Below, one piece after another: positions 1-10,300 of a stretch of DNA of 64,000 nucleotides (positions are counted from its first letter, which is position 1; every line of letters begins with the position of its first letter). A program made the translations under genes and the position numbers. Location of the stretch: NCBI GenBank assembly GCA_001898385.1, contig MKTT01000058.1, positions 95,000-158,999 on the forward strand, given 5' to 3'. The notes below the pieces were generated by a model that saw only the letters and a program-made list of their open reading frames with translations, made no database searches and was not told where the DNA came from. The stretch is from Planctomycetales bacterium 71-10 (GTDB taxonomy: Bacteria; Planctomycetota; Planctomycetia; Isosphaerales; Isosphaeraceae).

Positions 1-1257
1 GACCCGACCCCTCCCCGACGGCCCAGGCCCTCCCCCGACGACCCGCCGCCGAACCCGCCCCGCGCCGGGTTCGGCGATTCCACCTTCCGCCCGAGTCCGG
101 GCCCGCCCGCGCCGGGCAAGCCCAGGTCGAGCCGCAAGCCGGTCGACGGCTTCCGAATGGAGGCCGCCGAGCCCGGCCCGAAGTGGTACGAACGGATCCT
201 CTTCGGCCGGGTCAGCTCGGGGCAGCTCGCGCAGTTCTGCCGCCAGTTCGCGTCGTACCTAAACGCGGGCGTCGACTACGACCGGGCCCTCTCCAGCCTG
301 GGGCGGCAGTTCGAGCGGACCGCGCTGGGGCCGGTCGTCGAGCGCGTGCGCAAGCGGATCAAGGCGGGCGCGACCCTGGAGGACGCGACCGCGCCGGAGC
401 GCGACACGTTCGGCCCGGTCTTCCAGAGCATGATCACCGTCGCCGAGGCCCGCGGCGGCGTGCCGGAGACGCTGCGGAGCCTCGGGGCCGCGTTCGAGGC
501 CCGCCAGCGGCTGATCCGGCAGGCCCGGTCGGCGATGATCTACCCGATCATCGTGCTCGTCCTGGCCTCGACGATCGCCTGCCTGATGGCGATCTACATC
601 CTGCCGATGTTCGCCTCGCTCCTCTCGGACATCAGCAAGAAGGCCCAGCTCCCCTGGGCCAGCCGGGCCATGATGGCGTTCAGCCGGTTCGTCGCGGCCG
701 GCGGCTGGTGGATCCTGCCCCTCGCCCTGATCGGCGCGCCCCTGGCGATCCTGAAGTGGTACCGGACGGCCGCCGGCCAGGCCGTGCTGGACCCCATCCT
801 CCTCCGCATCCCGGTCCTGGGGTCGATCTTCCGCAAGCTCGACGTCGGCCGGTTCGCGCGGACGCTCGCCAGCCTGCTCGACGCCGGCGTCGACGTGGGG
901 ACCTCCATGGACCTCACCGCGCAGGCCATGGCCACGACGCCGATGCGCAACGCCGTCGCCGCGGCGAAGGGCCCCGTGATGGAGGGCCGCGACCTGAGCG
1001 TCGCGCTCGCGCCGAGCGGCTGGTTCGGCCCGGACGTCATCGCGGTTTTGGAGTCCGGCGAGGAGACCGGCAAGATCCCGGAGGCCCTGAACCACCTGGC
1101 CGACGACTACGAGGAGCAGGTCGCCTACATGGTGAAGAACCTGGGCCACCTGATCCAGCCGCTGCTTGTGCTAATGCTCGCGGGCTTCGTCCTGTTCATC
1201 ATCCTGGCCGTCTTTCTGCCTTACATCCAGGTCATCACCTCTCTGGCCGGGGGCTGA
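1..1257 (+). CDS. Type II secretion system F family protein (GspF/PilC-like), 5' end outside window
   Basis: Inner-membrane platform protein of type II secretion or type IV pilus machines. From the first in-frame ATG (157) there are 366 residues with two T2SSF-type helical domains. One starts near LAQFCRQFASYLNAGVDY, and the other repeats the pattern at RFARTLASLLDAGVDV. Three hydrophobic segments are visible (roughly residues 126-152, 180-203 and 325-360), the usual GspF topology. The frame stays open from 157 back to position 1, encoding a Pro/Arg-rich stretch, and no convincing ribosome-binding site precedes 157. The gene therefore probably starts upstream of the window with a disordered cytoplasmic N-terminus. 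Known family role: assembling the pseudopilus/pilus base together with the GspE ATPase. Its partner genes would lie to the left of this window. The family is certain; the start is not. Confidence 0.9.
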   Translation, partial: DPTPPRRPRPSPDDPPPNPPRAGFGDSTFRPSPGPPAPGKPRSSRKPVDGFRMEAAEPGPKWYERILFGRVSSGQLAQFCRQFASYLNAGVDYDRALSSLGRQFERTALGPVVERVRKRIKAGATLEDATAPERDTFGPVFQSMITVAEARGGVPETLRSLGAAFEARQRLIRQARSAMIYPIIVLVLASTIACLMAIYILPMFASLLSDISKKAQLPWASRAMMAFSRFVAAGGWWILPLALIGAPLAILKWYRTAAGQAVLDPILLRIPVLGSIFRKLDVGRFARTLASLLDAGVDVGTSMDLTAQAMATTPMRNAVAAAKGPVMEGRDLSVALAPSGWFGPDVIAVLESGEETGKIPEALNHLADDYEEQVAYMVKNLGHLIQPLLVLMLAGFVLFIILAVFLPYIQVITSLAGG

Positions 1258-1284
1258 GACTCCCCCCGCTCTCCTCGATCGCGT

Positions 1285-1353
1285 CGGCCGGTCGCCGCGG
1301 CGACCGGCCGATCGGGAAACGAGAAGAGGCCGGGACCTTGCGGCCCGGCCTCT
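1285..1353. terminator. Two GC-rich hairpins between convergent genes
   Basis: Positions 1285-1310 form a perfect 26-bp palindrome. Positions 1325-1334 and 1344-1353 (agaggccggg / cccggcctct) form a perfect 10-bp stem with a 9-nt loop. They sit between the stop codons of the convergent GspF gene and giant gene, so they could terminate transcription from both sides. There is no U-tract, as is common in high-GC genomes. Confidence 0.65.
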
Positions 1354-1395
1354 CCGGTTCCTACGTCATGGTCGGCGACTCGCGTCGCCGCGGGA

Positions 1396-4300
1396 TCAGC
1401 CGCGGGCGAACCGCGGCGGGGTCCGCTTGACGGCGGCGACGCCCATCCGCTGGGCCCGGGCGGCGGCCTGCTGGGCCTGGCGGGCGGCCCGGGCGGCGGC
1501 CTGCGCGGCGGCCGCGGCGGCCCGGGCGGCGGCCCGCCTGGCGGCGGGGGTCGTCGGGGCCGGGGCCGGGGCCGGGGCGGGCGCCGGCGTCGGGGCGGGC
1601 GTCGGGACCGGCGTCGGGGTCACGACCGGCGTGGTGGTCGTCGGGGTCGTCGTGGTGGTCGTCGACCCGGAGCCGGCGCCCGTGCCGGTCGTGGTGGTGG
1701 TCGTCGTCGAGGTCGTCCCGGTGGGGATGAACTCGAAGGCGCCGACGTCGCGGGGGCCGAAGCCGGGGAGCTTGAGGCCGCGGCTCGTGGGGTTGACGTT
1801 CTGGTAGTTGCCCAGGAAGTCGGTCTGCGAGGCGATCGACGCCAGGGCGTTGTTGATCGCGGCGGAGGTCTGCTGGAGCCCGAAGTTCGCGCTCAGGTAG
1901 AACTGCGCCGGGCCGTCCGAGCCGGGTCGGGGGTCGATCGGCGAGACGAACGCCGGCCAGCCGGTGAAGTTGCCGAGGTTGGAGGCGGCGTTGGTCGCGT
2001 TCGGCCCGAGCTTGGTCAGGTCGAACCCGTTGCCGACGTTGTACCCGGCCCACCAGTTGAGCGAGTCGCTCTGGCCGTTCCCCGAGAACATGTTGTTGTT
2101 CAGGTTCAGGTGGTTCGGCGTGGCCGAGTAGATCCCCAGGCCGTTGCGGCTGGCGCTCTGGTCGTGGTTCTGCCAGAAGATGTTGTTCGCCAGGTACGCC
2201 TGGTTCGAGCCGGTGGAGGCGCTGTTCTGCGCCCACAGGCCGTAGGTGTTGTAGGCGAACGTGTTGTTGACGAGGTACGTCGTCGCGGAGGGCGGCGTGC
2301 CGCCGGCGTCGTCGATGTAGACGCCCTTGGTGTTGCCGATGAACCCGTTGTTCACCAGCGACGAGGTCCCCGTGCCGGACGACGACGTCTTGGCGTAGAC
2401 GCCGACGCCCGAGTTGATGAAGTAGTTGTCCTGGACCCGCATCGTGGCGTTGTCGAGGACCAGGCCGATGGAGTTGTCGTTGGTGAACCCGAGCGCCGGG
2501 TCGCCGATGAGCGACGAGGCGATCGTGAAGCCCTGGAGCAACGTCTGGAGCGAGGCCCCGGTGGCCGGGTCGTAGTAGGCCGTGATGCCGTTGGCGTAGA
2601 CGCTCACGGCGCCGCCGGAGTAGGCCGGGCGGATGATCGTCTGGAGGGCGTCGCCGCGGACGACCGCCGTGTCGGTGCTCGCCACGCCGGCCGAGACCAG
2701 GCTGACCTGGTTCCGCATCTTGACCTGCTCGGCGTAGATGCCGGGCAGGACGTACACCGTGTCGCCGAAGGAGGCGGCCGAGACGGCGTCGGCGATCGTG
2801 GCGTAGGGGTTCGCCCGGCTCCCCAGCGTCGCCGTCGGGTCGGTGGCGTAGCCGGCGCCGACGAACGTGCCGTGGGCCGTCGACGGGCTGTAGACCGCGA
2901 ACACCAGGTTCAGGTCGGAGCCCAGCAGGTTGCCCGCGATGTCGCGGACGCCGTTGTCGCCCGTCCCCAGGATCGTCAGCTGGTAGAGCCCGTTGGTCAG
3001 GGCGGTCGAGGGCTTGAACGTGATCCGCTCGCGCCCCTTGCCGCCGCCGCCGCCCAGGGCCGCCGAGTCGAGCAGGGCGACCGCGATGCTCGCCGGGTCG
3101 ATCGTGATCGTCGTCCCGTTCTCGAACGTCCCGTCGGCCCCGGCCTGCACGAGCTGGATCTGCGACGCCGTCAGGTGCGTCAGGTCGACGTTCTTGTTGC
3201 TGGAGAGCTGGAACGCGAACGACGACGAGGGGTTCGAGACGACCGACCCGCTGGTCGGGTTGTCGATCGTGATCGCCAGCGGCGTGCCCGCGTTGGTCGG
3301 GATCCCCGTGTCGACGACGAACGGCGTCTGGGCGTTCGCCAGGGTGTTGTCCGAGATGTTGCCGCTCTGGTCGACGATCCGGACGCGGGCGACGTAGTAG
3401 CCGCCGACCGTCCCCGGGATCGGGATCAGGTTGCCGCTCGACCCGACGTTGTACGGCGACGAGAGCAGGCCGGCCGTGGTCGGCACGTAGCCGGTCCCGG
3501 CGCCGTCCTGGCCGACCGTCACCGCGAAGCTGCCGTCGGCGTTCGTCCGGGCCGTGCCGGCGTTGGGCCGGATGAAGGCCGCGATGTTGCTGGGGGCGGT
3601 GGCGGCGCTCCAGTAAGTGGTGGTGTCGCCGTTGCCGTTCAGGGCCACGATCCCGATGTCGACGATCGCCGTCTGGCCCCCCAGCGGCACCAGGGCCGTG
3701 TTGGGGTTGCTGATCGACCCGACGAAGGTCGGGGTCGTGACGTTCGTCACCTTGTCGCCGACGACGTTGCTGTCGCTGGCCGCCGAGAGGCCGAACGTCC
3801 CGGGGATGATCTGGGACGGGACCGTGTTGATGATGAAGCTGCTGTAGAAGTTGCCGCCCGGGTCGCCGTTGCCCGAGGGGAGCGGCTGCTGGACGCCGGT
3901 GGCCGGGTCGTTGTTGTTGGACAGGTTCTCGCCGTCCAGCGCCACGCCCTGCGGGTTGGCGAGGACCGACGAGCCGGAGCCGATCAGGACGAACCTGTAG
4001 GCGTCGCTCGTGAGGTTGATCCCGCTGTTGGCCAGGCTGACCCGGATGAACTTGCCATTGACGTCGTAGCTGAGCAGTCCGGCCAGGCTGATGAACGTCC
4101 CGGGGGCGTTGTTGCCGGTGCGGCCCAGCGCCTCGAGCTTCACGGTGTCGGCGTTCACCGTATTGGGGTCGATCGGGCTGCTGAAGTTGAACTGGACGTA
4201 GTCCGGGGTCTGGTTCGAGCCGGCGGTGCCGCCGACCGAGTAGAAGTCCCGCGTGGTCACGCCCGCGGCCCCGACGTAGATCGCCGTGACGGCCGTGACC

Positions 4301-7300
4301 GTCGCGGGGTGCAGGTCGACGTACTCGTAGGCGCCGATGTCGGTGAACGGGTCGGAGCCCACGCCGGTGTCCGCCGAGCCCGGGTCGTCGGCGCGGATGA
4401 AGCCGCGGAGGTCGCGACGGCCCAGGAACTGCCCCCGGAGCGGCGTGTAATGCAGGGAGCCCGCGACCTCCGAGGGGCCCGGGTTGACCGCCGGATCCAG
4501 GCTCGGGATCCAGAGGTCGTTGAAGCCCAGGGCGCCGGATCCGGGCAGCGTGACGATCTGCCGCGGGTCGGTGATGAACTCCAGGCCGCCGAACGTCTCC
4601 GAGGCGCCGGGCAGCTGGTTCCCGGTCAGCGTGGCCGGGTCGGTGCGGGGGCCGTAGTTGAGCCCGCTCGTCGACTGCGTGACGGTCGGGTAGATGGCGT
4701 TGCCGGCCGGGTTGGGCCCGATCTCGCTGCGGCCCGCGTCGATCGCCACCGAGCCCGGCTGGATGGCGAAGTTCCGGTTCGCCGGGTCGACGAACTTGGG
4801 ATCCCCGTACCTCGGGTTGACGTTCCCCGAGAAGTTGCCGGGGTTGGTCGAGATCACGTTCTGGCCGTTGGCGAAGAACAGGTTGTTCTGCAGCTGGCTG
4901 AACCACTGCATGCCGTCGAGCTGCACCGCGACCGTCGCCGAATTGCTGAAGATGTTGTTCATCGCCAGCGTGTAGACCTGCGAGGCGCTGTTCTGGCCGT
5001 TGTAGACCTCGGCGGTCGTGTTGACGCCGATCGGGTTGTTGTAGAAGGTGTTGTTCAGGAGGATCAACATCATCGGCGACTGGCCGCCGTCGTTGTTCCC
5101 CGTCTGGGAGTTGACCTTGATCCCCACGGGCATGTTGGAGATCGAAGTGTTGTACATGTACAGGGTCACGCCCTGGCCGGGGAAGCCCCACCGGTTGCCC
5201 TGGCCGAGGTTGATGGCGTTGGCGCCGCTGTTGTGCACGAACACGCCGGCGTCGGCGAACGAGTCGAGGCTCGACGAGGAGATCCGCACGGCCATCCGGG
5301 CGTTGAGCTGCGTGGACGCCCCGGCGTAGCCGGTCTTGAACTCGCGGAAGGCGGGGCCCTCGATGTCCTGGGGGGCGTCCACGATGCCGCCGCCCTGGAT
5401 CTCGATGCGGGTCATGTAGCGGATGTCGGCGTTGTCGATCAAGCTCCCCTGCCTCGGGTCGTTCAGATCGAACGTCGTGGCCGAGTTGCCGCCGATGTAG
5501 ATGTAGCCGCCGTCGCCCGCCGCGGGCGTCGTGAGGCTCTGGCCGGCGTACTGCGTATAGGGCCCGATCGGATAGTTGTTGAGGATGGTGTTGTTGACCA
5601 CGCCGCGGGCCGCGGTGCCGACGGTGGTGTCGCGGAGCGACGTGATGATGACCGGCACGCGCTGCTGGCCCGTGCTCTGGTTCCCCGGGATGCCGAGGAT
5701 CCGGATGTTGGACCAGACGCCGGGGTCGACCAGCGGGCCCGCCGTGGGATCGACCGCGTCGTCCACGCCGGCGATGAAGCCGGCGCCGCCCCACTGCGAC
5801 GCCCCGGATCCGGTCGACCCGGGGCCGTCCAGGCTCCCCGCGCCGTTGACGCTGTTCTCGCTGAGCAGCTTGACGACGACCGACGCCCCGGGGCTGGCGA
5901 TCCGCGTGCCGTCGGCCAGGAGGGTCCCCGGCAGGGCGGACTGGATGGTCAGCGAGACGACCGGCGGCGGCGGCGTGGTGTAGGTCGTCGCCGGGGTCGG
6001 CCGCCGGGTGTTGCCGAGGACGATCGTGCCGCGGAGGACGTATGTGATGTCGGTCAGGTCCCAGACGGCGTCGACGAACTGGTTGGCGGCGCCGCTGACG
6101 GGGGAGAGGTTCCCCTCGCGCGGCCCGATGTTGGCGTAGTTCGACGAGGCGTTCTGGAGATACGTCCGGGCGGCGACCACGGCCAGGCCGTCGATCCCGT
6201 TGCGCTGCATCACGTTGCCGCGGAGGAACGGGTGCCCCGACTCGAGCGGGCGGAGCGGATCGCCGGCCAGGAGGCCGTCGGGCTCGATCTGCATCGCCGC
6301 GTCGAAGTTGTCGTAGAAGTTGTTGTTGGTGACGTAGGCCCTCGTCCCCAGGCCGAAGGTCTGCGGCGGGTCGAAGTTCGTCTGGTTGGTGATGAACGCC
6401 AGGACCGACTGGTTGGGCGTCGTGAGGTCCGGCGTGTTCACCGAGCCGCCGCCGTAGCGGAAGGTCGCGGCGTTGATGACCGCCCGGCCCCCCGTGTGGA
6501 TTCCCACGCTGCCCCACATCGCGGGCCCCAGGGTCACCGGGGTGGTGTTCCCGGTCACGTTGATCGGCGAGGGGACGAGGGTGGTCCTGGCGTCGTTGTC
6601 GTACAGCGAGGTGAACAGGGCCTGCGGGTCGTCGGCCGAGAGGGCCTTGAAGTTCGCGCTCTCCGGGCTGTAGGTCGGGTCGACGTCGTACTTGGCGAAG
6701 TAGTCGCGGGAGCCGACGTTCAGGCTGGCCTCGGGGTTGAGGAGGGCCAGAGACGAGCCGGTCCCGAACCGCAGCATCGAGCCCGAGTCGATGTACAGCC
6801 GGTCCGGCACCCACCGCGTGCTGCCGCCGGTGTTCAGCTGGAACTGCTGCCCCACGATGAGCTGGGCCAGGACGATCAGCGGCAGGGGCTGGAAGAAGGC
6901 GTACTTGGCGCCGGAGACGTCGCCGCTGGAGTCGAAGAGCCGGGTGGCGTCGGTCGGCTGGATGAACCCGTTGGTCTGGGCCATCAGCCAGATGCCGTTG
7001 AGGCTGTTGTTCTGGACGGTGACGCGGCGGATCAGGGGCCCGCGAGCGATCTCGTCCTCGAGGAAGGCGTCCATGTCGGCGCCGATGGCGCCCTGCGTCC
7101 CGCCCGACAGGCCCGTGTCCGTGATCCGGACGTTCGTCACCGAAGGCCGGGAGTTGTACAGCGAGATCCCGCTGTAGGTCGTGCCCGAGCTGGCGGGCAC
7201 CCGGCCGCCGCCGTACCGGATGGCCGCGAAGTTGATCCGCGACATCAGCTCGTCGGCCCCGGCGAGCGCGGGCTGGGCGTCGTCGTTCGAGGTGAGGCCC

Positions 7301-10300
7301 ACCCCCTTCAGCATGCCGTCCACGGGGAAGGTCACGTCCTCGGCCCGCGTGCCCGCCCGCTGGTTGTAGCTGCGGAAGACGATGCCGCCCCAGTCGCCGG
7401 CCCGGGGCGTGGTGTTGGGGTTGTTGTTGGTCGAGCCGCCGATGCTCGCGTCGTTGTAGGACGTGAAGTTCACGCCCTGGCCGGGGATCGACGAGCCCTG
7501 GACCTGCAGCGCGGCCCCCTGGTTCTGGACGAACAGCGAGGCGTTGAGCGACTTGAGCGTCGTCCCGGGCGTGAAGACCAGGGTGGTGTTGAACGGCACC
7601 GAGGCGCTGCCGTCGTTGTAGCTCTGGGACCCGGCCGGGGCCTGGAGGACGAACGGCTGCTGGGTGATGACGCCGGTGGACGGGTTCCGCTGGGGCGTGC
7701 CCGGGATGGCGATGGTCACCACCGGCCCGGTGTAGGCCAACTGCGACGCGGCGTAGAGGACCGAGCGGTCGAACCGGCCGTTGCCGTTGCGGTCGTAGTT
7801 CGGGTTGAAGCCCGAGAGGAAGTTCGACGCGTCGTTCAGGCCGCCGTTCGGGTCGTGGAACGGATTCTCGGGCGAGGTGGCCGGGTTCCCCTCGGGGGCG
7901 AGGGTGGAGTACGGCCTCGCGAGGCTGCCGTCGGGGGTCGTCGACGAGTCGAACGGATCCTCGACGTAGTCGGGCCGGGCGTAGAGGATGTGGTCGCTCG
8001 CCGCCACGACGAAGCCCATCATGTAGGCGCCGCCGGCGGTGCCGTCGCCCGTCATGCGGCTGACCGGCGCGGGGATGGCGTAGCCCGTCGTGAGGAGCGT
8101 CTCGTAGTTGTAGATGTTCCGGTCGCCGGGGAAGACCAGCGCCGGGTTGTTGCTGAAGCCGTGGAACTGGCTGCTGACCGTGCTGGTCGGGTTGCCGAGG
8201 AACTCGCCGTCCAGCTGGTTGCCGAAGATGTCGCGGACGATCCGGTCCGACCCGCCGGAGCTGGTCGTGTCGGCGTTCGGGATGTAGGCGCGGTAGTAGT
8301 CCGGATCCGGGAGCCCGGCCGTCGAGATCATGACGATCCGCGTCCCGTACGGGTGGGCCGCGTCCGCCATCGCCCACTGGCCGGTCGACGGATCCTGGTA
8401 GAACAGGGCGGCGGCGGTCCCGGCCACCTTCGTGAAGCCGGCGCCGGAGTCGCCGAGGCCGTCCTGCCCGAGGTCGCCGAAGTTGCCGTCGGGGAGGGCG
8501 GCGGCCGAGTCGGCCGAGCGGACCAGCTCGATGAGCGTCGAGTAGTCGATGGGCGTGTCGACGCCGTTGACGCTGCGGTAGAACGGGAGCGGGTTGGAGA
8601 AGTCGAGCATGAACGCCGCCGGCGGCGCCAGGGCCCGGCTCCCGCCGACGTCGAAGTACGCCCCCGGCCCGCCGACCGAGTTGTACGTGTTCGGGTCGGC
8701 CGAGTCGGTCATCGCCATGTTGGTGATGTAGACCGGCTGCTGCTGGAGGTTGAAGTTCACGACGTAGTTCGGCAGCAGCGAGTTGCCCGCGGCGTCGACC
8801 AGCCCGGGCTGGCTCTGGCCGTTGACGGTCCGCGTGCCGTAGGCGACCAGCGTGTAGCGGCCCGCCGGCAGCCCCGACGCCAGCGACAGCTGCACCCGGC
8901 CCTTGTACGAGGCGATCGTGCCGTCGGGGTTCAGGTCCGGCGACTGCGACGTGAACCTGGCCTGGGTGATGTACTGGCTGACGTTCAGGAGTTGGCCGTT
9001 GATCTCGACGAACAGCTCGTAGTTGCCGAGGTTCTCCGCCGCGTTCGGCGTGAGCGCCGGGTAGATCACGTTGCCCGGCGTCGCCAGGTACGGGGCCGCC
9101 TGCTTCGACGGGTCGTAGACGTCGAGGACGATCGACGGCAGGGCGGAGATCGAGCTGTTGCCGTTCGGGTCGATCAGGACCCGGTTCCCCTGCGCGTCGG
9201 TGTTGTAGGCCGCCTGGACGTAGGGGCTCGTCCGATCGACGCGGAACGCCCGGTCGAGCTGCGACGAGGCGCCCGGGAGCGGCGGCGCATCCGACTGGCC
9301 GACGACCACCGCCCGCGCCCGCTGGAAGCCCTCGGGGAGCGAGGTCGGGGTCGTGAACGTGAAGGAGCCGTTGGCGTCGGTCACGCCCGAGACGTTGAAC
9401 GAGCCGGCGAAGCCCCGGCCGTCGGAGCCGACGCTCAGGCTGAAGCCGCCGCCGTTGAGCGAGTTGAACTGGACGTAGTACGCCAGGTTCGAGACCGTCC
9501 CCGGGAACGTGTTGTAGACCTGGCCGATGAACTGCGGCGTGGTGTTCCGGGTGTTCGAATCGCCGCCGATCCCGGTGTCGTTCGTCGACGACGAGTCGAG
9601 GGCGAACGCCGTGATGACCGGGGCCTTGACCTGGAGGAGGCCGAGGTCCTGGAAGAAGTTGCCGCCGTTCGTCCCGTTGCCCGAGGGGAACGAGCCGCTG
9701 AACTCGCCGTCCAGCTGGTTGCCGACCGCGTCCTTGACGCCGGTCGCCCCGCTCATCACGATGATCGCGTAGCTGTCCGACGGCAGGGCCGTCTGGGGCA
9801 TCGCCGAGAAGTCTAGCGTGGCGGTGTTGTTGGTCGGGTTGTAGCTGATCGTCACCCGCGGGTCGAGCGACAGGTTCACCACCCCGGGCGAGTTCCACGT
9901 CGCCGCGCCGTTCTTGCGCGCCACGATGATGTTGTTCTTCGTGATCGTGGCCGCGTTCATCGGCTCGTTGAACTGGACCGTGACCAGGCGGCCCAGCGTG
10001 CTGGTGGAGGCCACCCGCGGCCCGGCCGTGTCGGCGAGCCGGAACGAGATCAGGCCCGACTGCTGCAGCACCTTGCCGTCGGTCGAGGTGATCGGGCCGG
10101 CGATGACGTACTGATAGAGCCCGTTGGCCGTCGAGGTGACGTTCGGGTTGTACGAGAACGAGAACGGGAACCGGACGACGGTCGGGCTGGTCGGGTCGTC
10201 GACGGCGATCGGCTGGCCGACCGTGACCGTGACGCCGGCCGGCAGCCCCGGGAACTGGAGGTTGCCGGAGACCACGCTGGAGAATCGGACCGGCTTGCTG

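Noticed and set aside
1427..1807. Plus-strand Val/Ala-rich ORF that looks like a membrane protein
   Set aside because: It is the complement of the Pro/Thr/Ala-rich tail of the giant gene; the hydrophobicity comes from that low-complexity DNA.
2110..9816. A 2568-residue plus-strand open frame antisense to the giant gene
   Set aside because: Its Val/Asp/Arg composition is what antisense of GC3-rich coding sequence gives; no start signal or domain.
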